Assembly (NCBI GenBank): GCA_030691725.1 | Contig: JAUYDQ010000133.1 | Coordinates: forward strand, 1 to 7,645 | DNA: 7,645 bases | Reading direction: 5' to 3' | Source of the DNA: Candidatus Omnitrophota bacterium | GTDB lineage: Bacteria; Omnitrophota; Gorgyraeia; Gygaellales; Profunditerraquicolaceae | Shown: positions 1 through 4,532 of the stretch, piece by piece | How the letters are laid out: each line of letters starts with the position of its first letter | Position numbering within the stretch: position 1 is the stretch's first letter | The notes under the pieces: generated by a model | What the model saw: the letters and a program-made list of their open reading frames with translations, nothing else | What the model was told of the DNA's origin: nothing | Database searches by the model: none | Made by a program: the position numbers and the translations under genes

Positions 1-59
1 AGTGGTAGAGCAGGTGACTCATAATCACTTGGTCGGAGGTCCGAATCCTTCTGGGCCCA
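1..59 (+). tRNA. tRNA-Met (CAT), elongator type, 5' end cut by the window edge
   Basis: Partial gene: the 5' acceptor strand and part of the D arm lie before the window. The anticodon stem is 13-17 paired with 25-29, with loop 18-24 and anticodon CAT at 20-22. The T stem is 35-39 with 47-51, and the 3' acceptor strand TGGGCCC is 52-58 with discriminator A59. The anticodon stem lacks the three G-C pairs of initiator tRNA and matches the usual elongator Met arm, so elongator Met is preferred; a lysidine-type tRNA-Ile with a CAT gene anticodon is the alternative. Two oddities are visible. The T loop reads TCCGAAT, so position 55, normally T (pseudouridine), is C. No CCA is encoded: GGT follows the discriminator, so CCA must be added after transcription if the gene is functional. 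Confidence 0.92.
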
Positions 60-62
60 GGT
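30..62 (+). repeat. Direct repeat, copy 1: 3' end of tRNA-Met
   Basis: This 33-base stretch covers the end of the variable region, the whole T arm, the 3' acceptor strand, the discriminator and three downstream bases. It is repeated without a mismatch at 223-255, a shift of 193 bases. Copy 1 is part of the tRNA gene itself. Confidence 0.95.
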
Positions 63-222
63 ATAGGCTTTAAAATAATTAATAGGGACAGTCGGTGAGA
101 ACCGACGACCAAAATGGGGTGTGGGGAAAAATTTTCCCCACGCTTTCGGGGTAACAGCGAGTGAAACGAGCGCCATAGGGGCAGAGCCCCTTTGGGGAGC
201 GACGAGTGAAACGAGGAGCGAC
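63..222. other. 160-base hairpin-rich spacer between the two tRNA-Met 3' repeats
   Basis: I see no protein gene here. The spacer is packed with structure. GTCGGT 91-96 pairs with ACCGAC 101-106 around a GAGA (GNRA-type) loop. A 10-base arm 121-130 pairs perfectly with 132-141 around one central base. GGGGC 178-182 pairs with GCCCC 186-190, and the same CCCC could instead pair with GGGG at 194-197. The 13-mer CGAGTGAAACGAG occurs at 158-170 and 203-215, and GAGCGAC at 197-203 and 216-222. It may be an inserted repeat element or the remains of one. Transcript termination downstream of the tRNA is another possibility, although no hairpin is followed by a clear T run. Confidence 0.6.
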
Positions 223-255
223 TGGTCGGAGGTCCGAATCCTTCTGGGCCCAGGT
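223..255 (+). repeat. Direct repeat, copy 2: isolated tRNA-Met 3' fragment
   Basis: Exact copy of 30-62, including the unusual C at T-loop position 55 (base 234 here). The sequence upstream (190-222) does not supply a D arm or anticodon arm, so this is a tRNA 3'-half fragment, not a second tRNA gene. A tRNA 3' end duplicated downstream of the intact gene is the layout left by site-specific integration into a tRNA. Here the enclosed interval is only 160 bases and carries no integrase. It could also be a local duplication. It ends 4 bases before tRNA-Val. Confidence 0.9.
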
Positions 256-259
256 TGTT

Positions 260-336
260 GGGCGATTGGCTCAGTTGGTTAGAGCGCCACACTCACATTG
301 TGGAGGTCAGAGGTTCGAATCCTCTATCGCCCACCA
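260..336 (+). tRNA. tRNA-Val (CAC), complete, CCA encoded
   Basis: The full cloverleaf is readable. Acceptor GGGCGAT 260-266 pairs with ATCGCCC 326-332, with discriminator A333 and an encoded CCA at 334-336. The D arm carries the TTGGTT loop. The anticodon stem is CCACA 287-291 with TGTGG 299-303, the loop is 292-298 and the anticodon CAC is at 294-296, reading the valine codon GTG. The T loop is the standard TTCGAAT. Length is 77 with CCA. Unlike the tRNA-Met just upstream, this gene encodes its CCA and has normal T-loop bases. Confidence 0.97.
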
Positions 337-357
337 GATTTTGCAAAGCAAAATCTG
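335..357. repeat. Perfect palindrome overlapping the tRNA-Val CCA end
   Basis: The 10-base arm 335-344 (CAGATTTTGC) pairs perfectly with 348-357 around an AAA loop. It begins inside the encoded CCA of tRNA-Val. No T run follows, so a classical intrinsic terminator is not well supported. It could be a 3' processing or stop structure, or a palindromic repeat unit that landed at the tRNA end. Confidence 0.6.
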
Positions 358-400
358 TCCTCGAGCTTCAGTAAAGTAAACGATAAGAAGCGAGGGGACA
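356..400. repeat. Imperfect inverted repeat with TGTCC / GGGGACA ends
   Basis: Arm 356-369 (TGTCCTCGAGCTTC) is complementary, with small gaps, to arm 387-400 (GAAGCGAGGGGACA). It abuts the palindrome at 335-357. The GGGAC-type ends resemble those of the larger element at 5565-5724, suggesting related intergenic repeats. I see no coding potential between it and the next gene. Confidence 0.5.
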
Positions 401-436
401 ACAGTAACAATTATTGTTGCATCTTATTCCAAAGGG

Positions 437-1165
437 ATGGCGGTGGTTGACCTAAAGTCACAAATAATCCAGTTAATTCAGTTACAGACGATAGATAGCG
501 AGATTTACGTATTAAAAACCGAAAAAGAATTGAGGCCCAAAGAAATACAGGCCATAGATGCTTCTTTTGAAGAGAAGAAAAAGCATCTTGCCAGCCTTGA
601 GGAAAACTTATTAAATTTACAAAAGCAGAGAAAGGAAAAAGAATTAGAATTGGCCTCTAGAGAAGAAGGCACCAAGAGATTAGAAACTCAGCTTTACCAG
701 CTTAAAACAAATAAGGAATATCAGACAATGCTGCAACAGATACAAGATGCAAAAGCCGATGCCTCGGTAATAGAAGATCAGATTTTAGGATTTCTTGAGC
801 AGACGGATAAAATAAAAAATGATGTCAGTCAAGAAAAACAGAGGCTTCAGGAAGAGGAGAAAGTAGCCGAGGGGCAGAAGAGAAATATCCAGGATAGGAT
901 AAAAGAGATAGATGAACGCATTGCGCAATTAGAAGCACAGAGAAAACAAATTACGCCCGGTCTTGATAAGAAGGTACTTACTCAATATGAAAGGATACTG
1001 CTTAATCGCGATGCTTTAGCGATAGTAAGCGTGAAAGGTAATTCATGTCAGGGCTGTAATATGTTTGTGCCTCCGCAGGTAATAAATCTGATAAGGATGT
1101 ATGAACACATAATTACCTGTGAAGTTTGTAATAGAATACTGTATATTGAAAATGGGGGAACTTAA
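437..1165 (+). CDS. C4-type zinc-ribbon coiled-coil protein (zf-RING_7 / DUF164 family)
   Basis: 242 residues. Residues of about 5-180 are a long charged, Leu/Glu/Lys-rich helical region typical of an antiparallel coiled coil. The C-terminus carries two CxxC pairs, C204/C207 (CQGC) and C228/C231 (CEVC), a four-cysteine zinc site. This layout matches the cytoplasmic family that includes Helicobacter HP0958 and mycobacterial Rv2229c. Its exact role is unsettled; a nucleic-acid or adaptor function is usually proposed. In actinobacteria the family sits beside an RNase H gene, and here the RNase H gene overlaps it by 14 bases, suggesting co-translation. Start choice is open: the ATG at 437 directly abuts AAAGGG (431-436), whereas the in-frame GTG at 443 has that Shine-Dalgarno-like sequence 6 bases upstream and may be the true start, giving 240 residues. 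Confidence 0.9.
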   Translation: MAVVDLKSQIIQLIQLQTIDSEIYVLKTEKELRPKEIQAIDASFEEKKKHLASLEENLLNLQKQRKEKELELASREEGTKRLETQLYQLKTNKEYQTMLQQIQDAKADASVIEDQILGFLEQTDKIKNDVSQEKQRLQEEEKVAEGQKRNIQDRIKEIDERIAQLEAQRKQITPGLDKKVLTQYERILLNRDALAIVSVKGNSCQGCNMFVPPQVINLIRMYEHIITCEVCNRILYIENGGT

Positions 1166-1571
1166 AATCTACGTTGACGGAGCTTCGAAAGGTAACCCGG
1201 GCCCAAGCGGCATAGGCGTGGTTATTTGCCGGGACGGCCGGACCATAAAAAATATAGCCAGTTTTATTGGCAACGCGACCAACAATGTGGCCGAGTATAC
1301 AGCTTTGATTTATGGGTTACAGGAAGGCCTTATACTTAAAGCAGAAAATATAGAGATAAATACCGATAGCCAACTCCTGTATAGGCAACTTAAAAAAATT
1401 TATAAAATAAAAAGTGCTAATATACTAGGGTTGTATAATCAGTCTCTGCATCTTATATCTGCTTTTAAACAGGTTTCCATAAAACATATTCCCCGGGAAG
1501 AGAATCGGGGTGCAGATAAATTGGCGAATAAAGCAGTGAAGGAAGCGGTCTTTGATAAACAGGGCAGGTAG
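1152..1571 (+). CDS. rnhA: Ribonuclease HI family protein
   Basis: 139 residues from the ATG at 1152. It should cut the RNA strand of RNA-DNA hybrids, removing primers and R-loops in the cytoplasm. The fold is recognisable from VDGASKGNPGPSG (residues 8-20). The four metal-binding acids are D9, E48 (NNVAEY), D72 (NTDS) and D122 (ENRGADKLAN). H112 in KHIPREEN is probably the mobile catalytic histidine. It is slightly shorter than E. coli RNase HI (155 residues) and lacks a Trp-rich basic protrusion, so it belongs to the short YpdQ / halophile-like group. An in-frame GTG at 1119 would add 11 residues read out of the zinc-ribbon gene with no family similarity, so I reject it. The start overlaps the upstream stop by 14 bases without a clear Shine-Dalgarno, suggesting coupling. 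The stop codon (1569-1571) lies inside rnpB helix P1. Confidence 0.92.
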   Translation: MGELKIYVDGASKGNPGPSGIGVVICRDGRTIKNIASFIGNATNNVAEYTALIYGLQEGLILKAENIEINTDSQLLYRQLKKIYKIKSANILGLYNQSLHLISAFKQVSIKHIPREENRGADKLANKAVKEAVFDKQGR

Positions 1572-1960
1572 AAGGTGGTCGCCCGCCAGCGCTTTGTGGC
1601 GGGAGGAAAGTCCGGGCTCCGGAGGATAGCGTAATGGCTAATAACCATCCTGCGTATGTAATGTATGCAGAGGATTTCCGCCACAAATCGTGGCGGACCC
1701 GCCAATATTTTTGGCGGGAGAGCCACAGAGACGAGCCCCACACCCAGAATTCGTTTTCAATAGAGACTTCTGGGTGTGGGGGGTGAAACGAGGCAATCTC
1801 TACGTGGAGTAAGGTAAAATAGGAGACGAGTGCTGATCCGGCGCGTTAAAAGTCTCGGGTAAGCTGCTTGAGTCCTGGCGGTAACGCCAGAATCGAGAGG
1901 AATGGCCACACAGATACGGATAATCGTATCAAGACAGAACTCGGCTTATTCTGCCTGCCC
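1562..1960 (+). ncRNA. rnpB: RNase P RNA, bacterial class A
   Basis: Catalytic RNA that removes 5' leaders from tRNA precursors. The ends are set by helix P1: 1562-1573 pairs over 12 positions (one G-T) with 1949-1960. P3 is CCCGCCA 1582-1588 with TGGCGGG 1597-1603. The universal core is clear: GAGGAAAGTCCGGGCTCC (1603-1620, P4 5' strand), CACAGAGACGAG then GGTGAAACG (either side of P12), AAAATAGG, GGGTAAGCTGCTTGAG, GAATGGCCACA, and ACAGAACTCGGCTTA (1934-1948, P4 3' strand). P12 is a perfect 14-base stem, 1736-1749 with 1768-1781. CTGGCG 1875-1880 pairs with CGCCAG 1885-1890 around a GTAA (GNRA) loop, as expected for P18. It overlaps the end of the RNase H gene by 10 bases. I see no convincing separate promoter. 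Exact mature ends are approximate. Confidence 0.95.
1677..1718. repeat. Two back-to-back GCCA-stem hairpins inside rnpB
   Basis: TCCGCCAC 1677-1684 pairs with GTGGCGGA 1690-1697, and immediately after it CCCGCCAA 1698-1705 pairs with TTGGCGGG 1711-1718. Each is an 8-base perfect stem with a 5-base loop. They sit between the P7 region and the ACAGAG core, where P8, P9 and P10 belong, and may simply be those helices. The P3 stem (1582-1603) uses the same CCGCCA/TGGCGG arms, so the three hairpins share a repeat-like sequence and could pair with one another. Confidence 0.6.
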
Positions 1961-2008
1961 ATTTTTAACAAATAAAAACAGTTACGATAATTTATTGGGA
2001 GGTTAAAT

Positions 2009-2764
2009 ATGTCTGGTCATTCAAAATGGAAGACGAACAAAGGCAAGAAGATGGCGGCAGACGCAAAAAAAGGAGCCGCGTATACAAAACTTATTAAAGA
2101 AATCACGGTTGCAGCTCGCGAAGGCGGAGGCAACCCCGATACTAATATCAGGTTGCGTACAGTTATGTCCAGGGCAAAAGAAGCCAACATGCCTTCTGAT
2201 AACGTGAAGATGGCGATAAAGCGCGGCACAGGAGAATTGCCGGGCGTAGTTTATGAAACGGTTATGTACGAGGCATACGGGCCCGCAGGAGTGGCAATTT
2301 TTATTGAAGCGCTGACTGACAATAAGAACCGCACAACTGCAGAACTGCGCAACATTATGTCCAAAAAAGGCGGTAATATGGCAGGCGCAGGTTCTGTAAG
2401 CTATATGTTTACTAAAAAAGGTTACATTCTTATTGAAAGGGCTCATGCCCAGGAAGATGAGTTGATGACTATTGCTTTAGATTCAGGGGCAGAGGATTTT
2501 AAGTCGGATGATAAGAATTATGAGATTACCACTTCTGTGCAGGATTTTGAAAAGGTAAAACAAGCTCTTGCGGACAAAGGACTAAAATTGCAAACTGCGG
2601 AAATTACCATGATTCCCTCCTCAACAATTAAGGTGGCAGGTGGTGATGCAAAGCAAGTATTGGCATTAGTTGAGGCATTAGAAGAGCACGACGATGTTCA
2701 GCAGGTTTATGCTAATTTTGATATTCCCGATGAAATCTTAGAACAGATGGCTGCCGGCAGCTAA
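2009..2764 (+). CDS. yebC: YebC/PmpR family protein (TACO1 superfamily)
   Basis: 251 residues, the usual family length. It opens with MSGHSKWKTNKGKK, the family signature (commonly MSGHSKWxxIKxxK), followed by the AADAKKG and YTKLIKEI segments of domain I. Later landmarks are NMPSDNVKMAIKRGTGE, YEAYGPAGVA and EALTDNKNRT. The family was long annotated as a DNA-binding regulator; more recent work assigns bacterial and mitochondrial members a ribosome-linked role in relieving stalls at proline-rich stretches. It acts in the cytoplasm. GGGAGG at 1997-2002 sits 6 bases before the ATG, which fixes the start. It is the first protein gene after rnpB and lies 3 bases before ruvC, the same yebC-ruvC neighbourhood found in many bacteria. 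Confidence 0.97.
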   Translation: MSGHSKWKTNKGKKMAADAKKGAAYTKLIKEITVAAREGGGNPDTNIRLRTVMSRAKEANMPSDNVKMAIKRGTGELPGVVYETVMYEAYGPAGVAIFIEALTDNKNRTTAELRNIMSKKGGNMAGAGSVSYMFTKKGYILIERAHAQEDELMTIALDSGAEDFKSDDKNYEITTSVQDFEKVKQALADKGLKLQTAEITMIPSSTIKVAGGDAKQVLALVEALEEHDDVQQVYANFDIPDEILEQMAAGS

Positions 2765-2767
2765 AAG

Positions 2768-3250
2768 ATGAGAATCTTAGGGATTGACCCTGCCTTAACA
2801 GTTACCGGGTACGGCGTTATCGATTTTAAAAAAAACGAATTGTCTTTATTGGAAGCAGGAATAGTTACGACCGACTCTCGTGAAACAACGCCTAAGCGGT
2901 TAGATAAGATATATAGAGCAGTAACAAAATTGATAATTGATACTAAGCCGGATGTAATGGTTCTTGAGAAACTCTATGCGCATTATCGTCATCCCACCAC
3001 CGCGTATATTTTAGGCCAGGCGCGCGGGGTAATCTGCCTTGCTTGTGCAAGAGAGAATATTCCTCTGGTTGAATATGCCGCTACACGGATTAAGAAAGCA
3101 ATTGTGGGCAATGGCTTGGCTTCCAAATACCAGGTGCAAAGAATGGTAGTAACTATACTTAATTTAAATAGTCAACCGAAATACACTGATGTGACTGACG
3201 CCTTGGCATTAGCTATTGCTTACAGTTATATTATGAGGCCTAAGACATGA
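2768..3250 (+). CDS. ruvC: Crossover junction endodeoxyribonuclease RuvC
   Basis: 160 residues, near the usual 160-175. RuvC is a dimeric nuclease that resolves Holliday junctions by paired symmetric nicks and works with RuvAB. The four metal-binding acids are all visible: D7 in GIDPALTVTGYG, E67 in VLEKLY, and D141 and D144 in YTDVTDALALA. GQARGV (83-88) is the conserved helix. The stretch between E67 and GQARG reads AHYRHPTTAYIL, not the FxxN variant seen in E. coli. The gene starts 3 bases after yebC and its stop overlaps the ruvA start as ATGA, so the three are almost certainly co-transcribed. No strong Shine-Dalgarno precedes the ATG, consistent with translational coupling. Confidence 0.96.
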   Translation: MRILGIDPALTVTGYGVIDFKKNELSLLEAGIVTTDSRETTPKRLDKIYRAVTKLIIDTKPDVMVLEKLYAHYRHPTTAYILGQARGVICLACARENIPLVEYAATRIKKAIVGNGLASKYQVQRMVVTILNLNSQPKYTDVTDALALAIAYSYIMRPKT

Positions 3251-3873
3251 TTGCGCGCATTTGCGGAAAAGTAATTGAAAAGGGCGCCAATTTTTTACTT
3301 ATTGATATTAATGGTATTTCCTACAAGGTGTTTATTCCGCTGACAGTTATGCAGCGGTTAGATGAAAGTATTACTGGTGACGGTAGAATTAGCCTTATAA
3401 CTTACCACTATTTTCAGGTGGAACCGTCTAAGAACACCCCTATGTTAATCGGTTTTTTAAATGAAGTGGAGAAGGAATTCTTTGAAGCGTTTATTACTGT
3501 TTCTGGTATCGGTCCGCGTGCGGCATTAAAAGCATTGAATAAACCTATATCGCAAGTTGTGCGGGCAATAGATGAAGCAGATATGAATTTCTTGCAGTCT
3601 TTACCGGGTATAGGCCTGCAGAGGGCAAAAGAGATTGTGGCAAAACTTCAGAATAAACTGGGCAAGTTCGGTTTAATACAGGATGATAGGGGAAGAGAAC
3701 AAAAAGCAAAAACAATAGATATTGAAGAAGAAGCTTTAGCTGTGCTTATGCAATTAGAGTATAAGAAATCCGAAGCATGTTCAATGTTAAAAAAAGCCCT
3801 GGAAAGATCTGGCGGTATACAGACAACCGAGGACCTGCTCAATGAAGTCTATAAGCAGAGGAAAGCAAAATAA
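3247..3873 (+). CDS. ruvA: Holliday junction DNA helicase subunit RuvA
   Basis: 208 residues, normal length. RuvA binds four-way junctions as a tetramer and loads the RuvB motor for branch migration. The N-terminal OB-fold domain starts MIARICGKVIEKG and includes NGISYKV and YHYFQVE. Two helix-hairpin-helix motifs follow: VSGIGPRAALKAL (85-97) and LPGIGLQRAKEIVAKL (119-134). Residues of about 140-155 form the flexible acidic linker, and 156-203 the small C-terminal domain that contacts RuvB. The ATG overlaps the ruvC stop by 4 bases. The next gene is scpB, not ruvB, so the motor subunit must be encoded elsewhere. Confidence 0.96.
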   Translation: MIARICGKVIEKGANFLLIDINGISYKVFIPLTVMQRLDESITGDGRISLITYHYFQVEPSKNTPMLIGFLNEVEKEFFEAFITVSGIGPRAALKALNKPISQVVRAIDEADMNFLQSLPGIGLQRAKEIVAKLQNKLGKFGLIQDDRGREQKAKTIDIEEEALAVLMQLEYKKSEACSMLKKALERSGGIQTTEDLLNEVYKQRKAK

Positions 3874-3875
3874 AT

Positions 3876-4532
3876 ATGTCGGATAACAATGTAAAGACAG
3901 TAATAGAAGCATTGCTTTTTGCCAGCGAAAAACCTTTGATGCTTGAGCAGATAAAAGATGCCTTAGGTAATTTAGCCACAGATGCAATCCGTAAAACAAT
4001 AGAAGAATTAAAGGACGAATATGAAAAAACTAACCGCGGTATGCGTATCGTTGAGATAGCCGGCGGTTTTCAGATGATTACAGCACCCGTCTTTGCCTCT
4101 TTTTTAAGGAAATTATATAAAGGGCGCCGCGTGGAAAGATTATCCACGCCTGCATTAGAGACTTTAGCCATAATTGCATATAAACAACCTGTAACCCGGC
4201 TGGAAATAGAGTCTATAAGAAACGTAAATGTTGATGGTATGATTAAGACTTTTTTGGAAAAAGGGCTTGTTCGCATTGCAGGAAGAAAAAAAGCTCCTGG
4301 AAGGCCAAAGGTTTATGGGACAACCCGGCAGTTCCTGGAACATTTTGGTTTAAAATCTTTAGATGAGTTGCCTAAGATAGAGGGTTTTTTAACCTCTAAG
4401 GCTATGGGAGAAAAATTAGAGGATGCCAAGAAATCAGCCGAGACAGAAGCACCAAAGGCTGAAGATTCACCTATGCTTTTAGCTACAAAGGAGGAAACAA
4501 ATGAACCTAAAGAGTCTGCGAAAGACAGTTGA
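3876..4532 (+). CDS. scpB: Segregation and condensation protein B (ScpB)
   Basis: 218 residues. ScpB is the winged-helix subunit that joins ScpA and Smc in the bacterial condensin-like complex. The N-terminal half begins VKTVIEALLFASEKPL and contains GGFQMITAP (63-71). The second winged-helix half holds the signature ETLAIIAYKQPVTRLEIE (95-112) and GRPKVYGTT (142-150), ending at FGLKSLDELP. Residues 175-218 form a charged Glu/Lys/Ala tail beyond the conserved core, probably disordered. The ATG lies 2 bases after the ruvA stop, with GAGG at 3858-3861 as a rather distant Shine-Dalgarno. The last 32 bases overlap pheA in another frame. scpA, often the upstream partner, is absent here. Confidence 0.95.
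   Translation: MSDNNVKTVIEALLFASEKPLMLEQIKDALGNLATDAIRKTIEELKDEYEKTNRGMRIVEIAGGFQMITAPVFASFLRKLYKGRRVERLSTPALETLAIIAYKQPVTRLEIESIRNVNVDGMIKTFLEKGLVRIAGRKKAPGRPKVYGTTRQFLEHFGLKSLDELPKIEGFLTSKAMGEKLEDAKKSAETEAPKAEDSPMLLATKEETNEPKESAKDS
4487..4494 (+). promoter_or_regulatory. Strong Shine-Dalgarno fixing the pheA start inside scpB
   Basis: AAAGGAGG lies 6 bases before the ATG at 4501, within the coding sequence of the ScpB tail. It is the strongest ribosome-binding site in the window and makes the overlapping pheA start credible. Confidence 0.85.

Noticed and set aside
63..222. CRISPR array
   Set aside because: The repeated 13-mer occurs only twice with overlapping smaller repeats and no regular spacer pattern; no cas genes are near.
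223..252. Second complete tRNA-Met gene
   Set aside because: Only the T arm and acceptor 3' strand are present. The upstream bases do not form a D arm or a CAT anticodon arm.
1119..1151. GTG start extending the RNase H protein by 11 residues
   Set aside because: The extra residues are read from the zinc-ribbon gene in another frame and do not resemble the family. The ATG at 1152 leads directly into the conserved first strand.
1488..1512. CCCCG...CGGGG hairpin within the RNase H gene as a terminator
   Set aside because: It lies in conserved coding sequence (HIPREENRGADKLAN), has no T run, and is explained by codon content.
1552..1559. Promoter -10 (TTGATAAA) for rnpB
   Set aside because: Only about 3 bases from the rnpB 5' end, too close, and no -35 at the expected distance.
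1439..1743. Two minus-strand open frames over the RNase H end and rnpB
   Set aside because: They lie across rnpB helices and the RNase H gene, have no recognisable motif, and arise from GC-rich stems.
1963..1991. Promoter for yebC with GATAAT at 1986-1991 as the -10
   Set aside because: The best -35 at the right spacing matches only about half the consensus, and the start point would fall within or next to the Shine-Dalgarno. Not supported well enough to list.
2017..2446. Minus-strand open frames within yebC
   Set aside because: Shadows of a strongly conserved + strand gene; they show no domain, and no credible start signal.
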